From the NCBI GenBank assembly GCA_947630015.1, contig CANRFY010000019.1:1-36485 (forward strand): 36,485 bases of DNA, written 5' to 3'. This stretch comes from an uncultured Clostridia bacterium. Its GTDB lineage: Bacteria > Bacillota > Clostridia > Oscillospirales > CAG-272. Within the stretch, counting starts at the first letter, position 1; every line of letters starts with the position of its first letter. The notes under the pieces were generated by a model. The model was not told the DNA's origin, ran no database searches, and worked only from the letters and a program-made list of their open reading frames with translations. A program made the position numbers and the translations under genes. Of the stretch, positions 1-6,513 are shown piece by piece.

Positions 1-108
1 TGGCTCAAATCCATGAAATTCAAGCTCCCCATTATTGAGGGGGATATGGAATTGAGTTTGGACAATGATGAACATGTTGAGTGCGTGTGCAGACTTGCGC
101 GGACGTGA
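1..108 (+). CDS. C-terminal fragment of an unrecognised protein (cut by window edge)
   Basis: Frame 1 is open from the first base to a TGA at 106-108, giving 35 residues that include the stretch KFKLPIIEGDMELSLDND. The other two forward frames close within about 36 bases, so this is the only frame that can carry coding sequence here. The tail is acidic and then Cys-containing (ECVCRLART). I do not recognise a family. Its base composition is less GC-biased than the genes that follow. The rest of the stretch up to 220 shows nothing coding. It is equally possible that this is chance open frame. Confidence 0.4.
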   Translation, partial: WLKSMKFKLPIIEGDMELSLDNDEHVECVCRLART

Positions 109-220
109 CGCCTGTCGGGATAGAGGCGGAAGAATGGAATTTCGGAGCAATCTTACTCTCCTGCACGTTTGAAACCCCGCGATCAACGCATCAAATAACA
201 TACAAAACGGAGGCATCTAT

Positions 221-919
221 ATGGAAATAACAAAAATCGACAAGCTTACATGGCAAATCGACGACGGCGGCGTTCGCTTCTTCCTGCTCTCGGGGGAAGA
301 CCGCGCGCTTTTGATCGATTCTGGAATGACCGTTCACAACGCGCGCGACGTCGCCGAAAACCTCGTCGCGGTCCCCGTGTCGCTTCTTACGACGCACGCC
401 GATCCCGATCACATCGGCTCCGTCGAACAGTTCGACGAATTCTATATGCACCCGTCCGAGGCGACGAACTTTTACAAGACGCAGGGACGGCGCGGGCGCT
501 TCATCCCCGTCTGGGACGGGGACGTTCTCGATCTCGGCGGGCGCGAGCTTGAGATCATCCATCTGCCCGGGCATACGCCCGGGAGCGTCACGGTCCTTGA
601 CCGCGCCGCGCGCGCCCTGTTCGGCGGCGATCCGATCCAGGACGGCTCGATCTTCATGTTCGGCGCGCAGCGCGAGCTGCACGCATACGTCAAGAGCCTC
701 GAACGGCTCGAAAAGCTGAACACGGACTGCGCGCTCTTCGACCGCGTTTTCCCGTCGCACGCGGCGTGTCCCGTCCCCGCCGGAATAATCCCCGAGCTGA
801 GACGCGGCGCGGAGCGCATCCTCGCGGGCGAGCTGACGGGAAATATCGCCGATATGCACGGCAAAAAGATACGCCGCGTCGACGCGGGCGCGGCCGTGTT
901 CCTCTGCGACGCGGAATGA
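221..919 (+). CDS. MBL-fold metallo-hydrolase
   Basis: 232-residue single-domain metallo-beta-lactamase-fold protein, predicted cytoplasmic hydrolase with a di-metal site. Metal-ligand motifs are visible in order: THADPDH at about 58-64, LPGHTPGS with His118, GGD with Asp137 and a late His180 in FPSH. The first motif reads H-x-D-x-D-H rather than the common H-x-H-x-D-H; I recall this variant from other clostridial members, so it need not mean loss of activity. The start is supported by CGGAGG at 208-213, seven bases from the ATG. The next gene overlaps the stop as ATGA, so the two are probably co-translated. The substrate cannot be read from sequence; glyoxalase II-like or lactonase-like activity is possible. 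Confidence 0.85.
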   Translation: MEITKIDKLTWQIDDGGVRFFLLSGEDRALLIDSGMTVHNARDVAENLVAVPVSLLTTHADPDHIGSVEQFDEFYMHPSEATNFYKTQGRRGRFIPVWDGDVLDLGGRELEIIHLPGHTPGSVTVLDRAARALFGGDPIQDGSIFMFGAQRELHAYVKSLERLEKLNTDCALFDRVFPSHAACPVPAGIIPELRRGAERILAGELTGNIADMHGKKIRRVDAGAAVFLCDAE

Positions 920-1245
920 ACGCCATGACAGACGGCGAAAAACGCGTCCCCCGCGTGAAGATCACGGCGGTGCGCGCCTCGCGATACCGCGATCTGATCG
1001 AAAAATACGAAAATCCGCTCGACGTCGAATGCACCGTCCGCGTCGGCGACGAATTTTACACTGACGGCGGATGTCCCGCCGGTCTGTGCCCCGAGGCGTG
1101 GCGCGCGATGGAGCCGTTCGTGAACGAGCTTTTGTCCGGCGGCGGGGATTTCTTCGACGGCTGGATGAGGGACCCGCGCTCGGCGATGGTCTCGTGCAGC
1201 GACGGGTTCCGCCCCGTCACGTTCTATATCGAGGCCGAGGACTGA
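916..1245 (+). CDS. TIGR04076 family protein
   Basis: About 109 residues. The pattern VKITAVRA, then GDEF, PAGLCPEAW, a GG turn and a C-terminal CSDGFRPVTFYIE matches what I recall of the TIGR04076 family, small proteins of unknown function. The ATG at 916 overlaps the TGA of the preceding hydrolase (ATGA) and no Shine-Dalgarno sequence is visible, which points to translational coupling; a second in-frame ATG lies at 925. Function is unknown. Conserved cysteines (in GLCPEAW and SCSDG) could bind metal or be redox active, but this is inference. Confidence 0.75.
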   Translation: MNAMTDGEKRVPRVKITAVRASRYRDLIEKYENPLDVECTVRVGDEFYTDGGCPAGLCPEAWRAMEPFVNELLSGGGDFFDGWMRDPRSAMVSCSDGFRPVTFYIEAED

Positions 1246-1272
1246 CATTTCACAATAAGCGAGGTGACACGT

Positions 1273-2202
1273 ATGGACGCTCGCGCGCTCGTGCGCGAAA
1301 TTCTCGACGGCGCGGGGATGTCCGATGCCGTCGTCCGCGAACGGTTCAATCCCGACTCGCCGCGGCTCATATACAAAATCTCCGCCCCCCGCGGCGATCT
1401 CATCCTAAAGGGGATCCCCGACAGCGTAGACGAAAACATCATCGACGGCAACGCCGCGTCGCACGAATTTCTCGGCGCGCGCGGGCTTGCGCCGTCGCTT
1501 TGCCCGTTCCCGAACGGCGAGCGGTACATACGGACGCGCGGCTATTGGTTCTACCTTTTCGATTTCATCGACGGCGAGCTTCTGACCGAGTCGGAGTCCG
1601 ACATGGAAGCGCTCGGCGCGCTCGCGCGACATCTCCATTCCCTCTCCGGATTTGCGAAAAAAACGTGGTTCACGGGCGACAAATCCGAATATTACGGCAA
1701 ATACGGCAGCCGTCCGTTCAAGCGCGAATTTGACCGAATCCTCGACGCGCTGCCGGACTTCACGCGCCTCGAGCAGTGCTTCATCCACTCCGACATAGGA
1801 CCGCACAACGCGATGCGGAAGCGGGACGGCGATTGTGACGACAACGTCGTTTTCATCGATCTTGACGACTCCGGCATAGGCTGCCGCTGGCTCGACGTCG
1901 GGTTTCCGTTCATCATGCAGTTCGCGCGCGGGGACGGCGGCGTTTTCGGCTACGACTTCGCGTCCGCGATCGCGTTTCTGCGCGGATACTACGGCGGGGC
2001 TGCCGTGCCGCGCGCCGACTACGACCGAATCTGGGAGGGGGCCGAATTCATGCAAATCTCATATATGGACGTGTTCGGCGAGAACGCCGTCGACGCGATG
2101 TGGCGGCTTCTTCTCTACGGGATGGAGCAGAAGGAGACGCTGTGGAAAATGCTCGCGCCCCGAACAAATCAAAAGGGCGCCGGAGGCGCCCCTGATGCTT
2201 GA
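1273..2202 (+). CDS. Aminoglycoside phosphotransferase (APH)-like kinase
   Basis: 309 residues with the APH/choline-kinase fold signature: the catalytic loop HSDIGPHN (His172, Asp174, Asn179) followed by a metal-binding Asp196 in FIDLDD, and an N-terminal lobe containing a beta-strand lysine in LILKGI. Such enzymes transfer phosphate from ATP to a small hydroxylated molecule. Context does not indicate an aminoglycoside, and a resistance role should not be assumed. I chose ATG 1273 because GAGGTGA (1261-1267) sits five bases upstream; the GTG at 1264 lies inside that ribosome binding site. The last codons (KGAGGAPDA) are written over an inverted repeat that acts as a terminator for the convergent gene. 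Confidence 0.75.
   Translation: MDARALVREILDGAGMSDAVVRERFNPDSPRLIYKISAPRGDLILKGIPDSVDENIIDGNAASHEFLGARGLAPSLCPFPNGERYIRTRGYWFYLFDFIDGELLTESESDMEALGALARHLHSLSGFAKKTWFTGDKSEYYGKYGSRPFKREFDRILDALPDFTRLEQCFIHSDIGPHNAMRKRDGDCDDNVVFIDLDDSGIGCRWLDVGFPFIMQFARGDGGVFGYDFASAIAFLRGYYGGAAVPRADYDRIWEGAEFMQISYMDVFGENAVDAMWRLLLYGMEQKETLWKMLAPRTNQKGAGGAPDA
2171..2191 (-). terminator. Intrinsic terminator of the minus-strand lipoprotein gene, inside the APH-like CDS
   Basis: GGGCGCC (2175-2181), loop GGA, GGCGCCC (2185-2191) form a perfect 7-bp stem. On the minus strand the stem is followed by TTTTGATTTG, the form of a Rho-independent terminator. It lies 20 bases past the stop of the lipoprotein gene (2211) but is still inside the 3' coding end of the convergent kinase gene. 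Confidence 0.7.
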
Positions 2203-2210
2203 ATTTACCG

Positions 2211-3506
2211 CTATTCGCCGCCGGCCTGCGAACTGATCGGATGCCATTCGCCCGTTTCGATGTTCACGATCGCACGGTACGGCCACACATTCTCGTATTT
2301 CATCCCGTTTTCGAGTCCTTTATAGATTTGTCCGTAGAACACCGCGTATCCCCCGTTGACATCGTACAAATCCATCATCGTTATCCCGCTGTCGGCAAAG
2401 CACGTCGTCGTTTCGCCCGTCTTGCCGTCGTAGCGGTAAAATGTGCCGTTGTCGTCGTTGACGACGACGACTCTCCCCTTGTCGGTCGTGATATCCGTGA
2501 ACGACTTATAATCCCATTTGGTGAAATACAAGTCGCCGTCGCACGCCTTAAATTCGCGGACGTTTTCCGAGACGAGGCGTTCGCCCGCGTCGGGATCGCG
2601 CAGATCGATCACGTAAACGTCGGACACCATGTGGAACTTTGAATTCAGCCATTCGTCGCCTTGAAGCTCCTCCATTTCGCGGCAGTTGCGCTCGAAGTAC
2701 AATAAGCCGTCGCTGACGTATGCGAAATTTGTAAATCCTTTGAACGGACGGACAATGCTGTAACCGGCGTCGTAGAATTCGCGCACGTCGTCGAGATCGA
2801 GGTCGCAGCTGTATAAAACGCCGCGTCCGGAGTAAAAGTACAGCCTGCCGTCATAAACGCCCGCGATCGTGCAGAAGTTTTCCACGTCCTCAAGCTCCTT
2901 GAATTCGCCCGTTTTCATATCGTACATCGCCACAGTCTGCGCGACTCCCCCTTGGTCGTAGTAAGCCGTAATATAGATTCTGCCGTCAATGTACATGGCG
3001 TTCGTTATGTTTGAAAAATCGCCCTTGAACAGCTCGCGCTTTTCGCCTGTCTCCATGTCGTGCAAATACAATACGCCTCTCCGACCTCCCGATTCCTCGG
3101 AATGTTCCCTGCCGAGCGAAAGCAAATATGGAAGCAAGCTGCCGTCTTTAGGAAAAATCAGCTGGTAATTTGTTAATTCTACCTTTGCCATGCAGGTTTC
3201 ATCCCTATGCTTACACAGCGGATCGGGGCATATAATAGCTGTATTTTCAGGATCGTCTGCGGGCGCCCAGTAGAAGCAGTCGTCCGATTTTGAATCATAA
3301 AAAAGTCCGTCGTAAACGAATCGCGAAGAATACGCCTTGCCGCCAGAAGCAAGGTGGTCTTCATTATCTTTCAAAGAGCTGTCATCACCGTTCACAGAAC
3401 TATCGTCAGGAGGCCTTTTTTCACCGCAGCCGACAAACAAGCTCAAGCACAATGTAAATATTAAAAGCGTCGACAGCAGTCTCGATGCCGTTAGCTTTTT
3501 TATCAT
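2211..3506 (-). CDS. Secreted lipoprotein, beta-propeller-like (DUF5050-type)
   Basis: 431 residues. A lipoprotein signal peptide (MIKK, hydrophobic run, LFVGC with Cys27) predicts anchoring to the outer face of the membrane. After an acidic Ser/Asp linker the chain has repeats of the form YDMKTGE / YDGKTGE with aromatic strands such as YIDGRIYITAYY, typical of a beta-propeller. A CPDPLCKH...C motif near residue 95 is one I associate with propeller-like Bacillota lipoproteins of the DUF5050 kind; function unknown, probably surface binding or sensing. The start is supported by AAGGAGA nine bases from the ATG. The gene follows the small secreted protein at 3573-4142 by 66 bases without an obvious terminator, so they may be co-transcribed. 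The 5' half is AT-richer than neighbouring genes. Confidence 0.75.
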   Translation of the reverse strand: MIKKLTASRLLSTLLIFTLCLSLFVGCGEKRPPDDSSVNGDDSSLKDNEDHLASGGKAYSSRFVYDGLFYDSKSDDCFYWAPADDPENTAIICPDPLCKHRDETCMAKVELTNYQLIFPKDGSLLPYLLSLGREHSEESGGRRGVLYLHDMETGEKRELFKGDFSNITNAMYIDGRIYITAYYDQGGVAQTVAMYDMKTGEFKELEDVENFCTIAGVYDGRLYFYSGRGVLYSCDLDLDDVREFYDAGYSIVRPFKGFTNFAYVSDGLLYFERNCREMEELQGDEWLNSKFHMVSDVYVIDLRDPDAGERLVSENVREFKACDGDLYFTKWDYKSFTDITTDKGRVVVVNDDNGTFYRYDGKTGETTTCFADSGITMMDLYDVNGGYAVFYGQIYKGLENGMKYENVWPYRAIVNIETGEWHPISSQAGGE

Positions 3507-3572
3507 AATTTCAAGTCTCCTTGCAAGCGTTTTTTATGAAGGGGCGGTTTATTAGTATTCATTCCATAAATA

Positions 3573-4142
3573 TTAGACGCCGTAAGAAGCTTTAATATTA
3601 TCTAACGATGTTTGAATAGTAACTACTTCCCATATATGATCCATATAATACTTTATATCATAATTTCCATTTGGTATTCCGTGACAAACTGCTCCTGCAA
3701 ACGTATATGTTGCGTCTATATCTCCGTCAAGATATGGCATATTTTTAATAAACATATCCGACACGATTGTCGAATTTGCGCTTGCGCTTCCAATAAACTC
3801 CGTTGCAATGTCAACTCTCTTATCAACGGATTCTGATAATACATCTGCCCACATATACCAGCCTATGTTAGTATTATATAATGGTATACTGTTACCTATC
3901 AAAAGTTCGCATTCTTCTGAAATTTTGTTTACGTAACCATCACCATCGGATCCCCTGAGATCCGGATAAGCCGTTAGTTTGAGTTTTACGGTATTTCCTC
4001 CATCAGCATCTTTTATGTAAATGCTTCTGGCGTATTCCAAGCCCATGTAATCTTTGTCCACCGTTTCTTCAGATGCGCTAACGCTGAACGTCAAAAGCAA
4101 AAGCGATGCCACAATAGCAGTAATAAATACTATTTTCTTCAT
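3573..4142 (-). CDS. Small secreted protein of unknown function
   Basis: 189 residues from ATG 4142, chosen because GGTGA lies five bases upstream; the frame also extends to a TTG at 4154. MKKIVF plus a hydrophobic stretch ending VSASEE is a classical signal peptide with probable cleavage after ASA, and there is no lipobox. The mature protein has about 165 residues, is acidic, and has alternating strand-like segments (KLKLTAYPDL, GNYDIKYYMDHIW); I recognise no domain. Base composition is much more AT-rich than the rest of the window, suggesting different ancestry. Its promoter at 4240-4268 would leave a 5' leader of about 90 bases. Co-transcription with the lipoprotein downstream is likely. 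Confidence 0.65.
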   Translation of the reverse strand: MKKIVFITAIVASLLLLTFSVSASEETVDKDYMGLEYARSIYIKDADGGNTVKLKLTAYPDLRGSDGDGYVNKISEECELLIGNSIPLYNTNIGWYMWADVLSESVDKRVDIATEFIGSASANSTIVSDMFIKNMPYLDGDIDATYTFAGAVCHGIPNGNYDIKYYMDHIWEVVTIQTSLDNIKASYGV

Positions 4143-4239
4143 TTTTGTCACCAACTTTCTTTTAATTGTTACTTGTATGCCGCCCCGTCATAATGATTAG
4201 AATATAATCTTTTAATGATTATGTTCTTATGTTATAATC

Positions 4240-4268
4240 AGTATAGCACAATAATCCGAATAAATCAA
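4240..4268 (-). promoter_or_regulatory. Sigma-A-type promoter for the secreted-protein/lipoprotein pair
   Basis: On the minus strand TTGATT (4263-4268), a 17-base spacer and TATACT (4240-4245) match the -35/-10 consensus. The predicted start near 4233 precedes the ATG at 4142. Confidence 0.6.
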
Positions 4269-4294
4269 TATATTTACGTAAATTTTTATTAAAT

Positions 4295-4317
4295 TTGCGC
4301 AATTGCAAATTGCGCAA
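4295..4317. promoter_or_regulatory. Paired palindromes, possible operator upstream of the radical SAM gene
   Basis: The 8-bp palindrome TTGCGCAA occurs at 4295-4302 and again at 4310-4317, seven bases apart, so the two centres are about 1.5 helical turns apart. They sit in an AT-rich divergent intergenic region just upstream of the ribosome binding site at 4326-4332. The arrangement suggests a regulator-binding site or an mRNA hairpin; no regulator gene is adjacent. Confidence 0.35.
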
Positions 4318-4337
4318 GTTCACGATCGGAGGTTCCC

Positions 4338-5264
4338 ATGAGCGATTTCTACGAGCGCTGCTCGCTTTGCCCGCGCCGCTGCCTCGCCGACCGCGCGCAC
4401 GCGCGGCTCGGCGTCTGCGGCGTCCCCGCCGACGTCTATGTCGCGCGCGCCGCGCTTCATATGTGGGAGGAGCCGCCCATATCCGGCGAGCGCGGATCGG
4501 GCGCCGTCTTCTTCGTCGGATGCTCCCTCGGCTGCATCTTTTGTCAAAACGGCGCGATCTCGCGCGGCGGCCTCGGGAAATTCGGCGTCCGCATGGACGC
4601 CGAATCCCTCGCGGACACGTTTCTTCGCCTCCAGAACCGCGACCGCGCAAACAATATAAATCTCGTCACCGCGTCCCACTATGCCCCGACGGCGGCGGAG
4701 GCGATCGCGATCGCGCGCCGGCGCGGTCTCACCGTGCCGGTCGTATGGAATTCGAGCGGATACGAATCCGTCGAGACGCTCCGTCTCCTCGACGGTCTCG
4801 TCGACGTTTATCTCCCCGATTTCAAGTATTGCGATCCGAATCTGGCGTCGCTTTATTCGCGCGCGCCCGATTATCCCGAGGTCGCGGCCCTCGCGCTCGA
4901 GGAGATGTTCCGTCAGGTCGGGGAGCCGCGATTCGCCCACGGCCGCGACGACGTCGAGGACGGGATCATGACGCGCGGCGTCGTGGTGCGCCATCTCGTG
5001 CTGCCGACGCACGGCGACGACAGCAAGCGCGTGATCCGCAAAATCTACGAAAGATTTAACAGTTCCGTCTACGTCAGCATCATGAGCCAGTACACCCCCG
5101 TCGCGGACGGACTCCCCGACGAGCTTTCGCGTCCCGTCGACGCCCGCGAATACGACGACGTCGTCGATTTTGCCGTCGATCTCGGCGTCGAGCGCGGATT
5201 CATCCAGGACGGCGGCTCCGTCGGCGAGAGCTTCGTGCCGGAGTGGGACGCCCGCCCGCAATAA
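4338..5264 (+). CDS. Radical SAM protein, PflX-like (COG1313)
   Basis: 308 residues. The radical SAM cluster motif C-x3-C-x2-C is GCSLGCIFCQN (Cys62, Cys66, Cys69). An N-terminal Cys set (CSLCPRRC and GVCG: Cys8, 11, 15, 27) and the conserved stretches HMWEEPPISG, INLVTASHY, VDVYLPDFKY and VRHLVLPTH match my recall of the COG1313 family, annotated as putative pyruvate formate-lyase activating proteins (PflX). Family members make a 5'-deoxyadenosyl radical from SAM; the true target is not established and no glycyl-radical enzyme gene lies in this window. Length is normal for the family. The start is supported by CGGAGG five bases from the ATG. Confidence 0.88.
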   Translation: MSDFYERCSLCPRRCLADRAHARLGVCGVPADVYVARAALHMWEEPPISGERGSGAVFFVGCSLGCIFCQNGAISRGGLGKFGVRMDAESLADTFLRLQNRDRANNINLVTASHYAPTAAEAIAIARRRGLTVPVVWNSSGYESVETLRLLDGLVDVYLPDFKYCDPNLASLYSRAPDYPEVAALALEEMFRQVGEPRFAHGRDDVEDGIMTRGVVVRHLVLPTHGDDSKRVIRKIYERFNSSVYVSIMSQYTPVADGLPDELSRPVDAREYDDVVDFAVDLGVERGFIQDGGSVGESFVPEWDARPQ

Positions 5265-5278
5265 ATTTTTCACATTGC

Positions 5279-5307
5279 TTGCATTTGTCGAAAATATGTG
5301 ATATAGT
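5279..5307 (+). promoter_or_regulatory. Promoter of the YhaO/YhaN/ABC operon
   Basis: TTGCAT (5279-5284), 17-base spacer, TATAGT (5302-5307). The predicted start near 5314 lies 18 bases before the leader ORF and about 59 bases before the nuclease start. Confidence 0.65.
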
Positions 5308-5331
5308 CATAATGTATAGCTATTTTTACAG

Positions 5332-5376
5332 ATGAGGAGCGCGGCCGCCTCCGTGCGCGCCCGCCAACTGCGATGA
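5332..5376 (+). CDS. Possible 14-residue leader ORF coupled to the nuclease gene
   Basis: ATG 5332 opens a 14-codon frame (MRSAAASVRARQLR) that stops with a TGA at 5374-5376, overlapping the nuclease ATG at 5373 as ATGA. The nuclease start has no Shine-Dalgarno sequence close to it; the only GAGGAG (5334-5339) is inside this leader frame. Re-initiation after the leader would explain how the downstream start is used. The leader itself has no clear ribosome binding site, so its translation is uncertain. Confidence 0.35.
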   Translation: MRSAAASVRARQLR

Positions 5377-6485
5377 TAAAGATCGTTCACACCGGCGACA
5401 TCCATCTCGACAGCCCGTTTTCGGGGCTTGACGAGCGGCGCGCCGAAATAAGAAAAACGGAGCTGCGCGGCGCGTTTTCGTCGCTCATGACGTTCGTCCG
5501 CGTCAAGAACGTCGATCTTTTGCTGATCGCGGGCGATATGTTCGACCGCGGCTTCGTCACGCGCGAAACGATCGCGATCGTTTTGCGCGAATTTTCGCGC
5601 GTTCCGTCGTGCCGCATCGTCATAAGCCCGGGCAATCACGACCCGTACACGCCCGACAGCGTATGGGCGAAGGTGAAATTCCCCAAAAACGTATATATCT
5701 TCAACTCCGAAAAGCAGACGAAATTCGAGTTCCCCGAGATCAACTGCGACGTCTACGGCTATGCGTTCACCGGCGAATCGATGATATCGTCGCCAGTGAC
5801 GCCGTCCGATGAAAACGGACGATTGCGCGTGCTGTGCGCGCACGCGCATCTCGACGCGCCCGCGTCCGTGTATGCGCCCGTCACCTCCTCGCAGATAATA
5901 ATGGGCCGTTTCAACTACGCGGCGCTCGGCCACGTACACAATCCGCCGGAGCTTTCGCGCACCGAGCGGTGTACGTTCGGCTATTGCGGCTGTCTCGAGG
6001 GGCGCGGCTTCGACGAGACAGGCGTCAAGGGCGCCGTCTACGTCGAGCTTTCCGACGACGGGAAATGCTCCGCGCATAAGATGTCGTTCTCTCACCGGCG
6101 GTACGAGATCGCCGACGTCGATGTGACGGGCGCCGCGTCGCTTCCCGACGTTCAGGAGCGCATCCGCGACGTGATCCGCGACCGCAAATTCGACGCCGAC
6201 GTCGTTTTGCGCGTCGTTTTGCGCGGCGAGCTTCCGGCGTCGATGGTGATATCGCCCGAGCTTGCGGCCTCGGGAATCGATTCCGTTTTCGCACTCGAGG
6301 TGCGCGACGAAACGACGCCCGCGATCGACACGTCATATCTCGAACACGATCCGACCGTCAAGGGCGCGTTCTATCGCGCGCTCGCCCCGTCCCTCTCCGA
6401 TCCCGATCCGAACAAGAGAAAAATCGCGCTCCGCGCGCTGAGGCTCGGTCTTGCCGCGATGGCGGGCGAGTCGATATCAGACTGA
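5373..6485 (+). CDS. Metallophosphoesterase, DNA repair exonuclease family (YhaO/SbcD-like)
   Basis: 370 residues with the calcineurin-like phosphoesterase motifs in order: GDIH (Asp9, His11), GDMFDRG (Asp55), GNHD (88-90), then CAHAHLD and LGHVH. These bind two metal ions, usually Mn, and in SbcD/Mre11/YhaO relatives cut DNA ends. An approximately 120-residue C-terminal region follows the catalytic domain, as expected for YhaO. The next gene encodes the SMC-like ATPase partner, the same order as in known yhaO-yhaN and sbcD-sbcC pairs, so the two probably form a nuclease-ATPase complex. No ribosome binding site lies near the ATG; see the leader ORF. Start 5373 keeps the family-typical MIKIVHTGDIH beginning. 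Confidence 0.88.
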   Translation: MIKIVHTGDIHLDSPFSGLDERRAEIRKTELRGAFSSLMTFVRVKNVDLLLIAGDMFDRGFVTRETIAIVLREFSRVPSCRIVISPGNHDPYTPDSVWAKVKFPKNVYIFNSEKQTKFEFPEINCDVYGYAFTGESMISSPVTPSDENGRLRVLCAHAHLDAPASVYAPVTSSQIIMGRFNYAALGHVHNPPELSRTERCTFGYCGCLEGRGFDETGVKGAVYVELSDDGKCSAHKMSFSHRRYEIADVDVTGAASLPDVQERIRDVIRDRKFDADVVLRVVLRGELPASMVISPELAASGIDSVFALEVRDETTPAIDTSYLEHDPTVKGAFYRALAPSLSDPDPNKRKIALRALRLGLAAMAGESISD

Positions 6486-6513
6486 TGCGCTAAGAAAGGC
6501 ACCCAAGACCGAC

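Noticed and set aside
1273..2202. Calling the APH-like kinase an antibiotic resistance gene
   Set aside because: Only the general kinase motifs are visible; the family also phosphorylates sugars, choline and homoserine, and the context does not support resistance.
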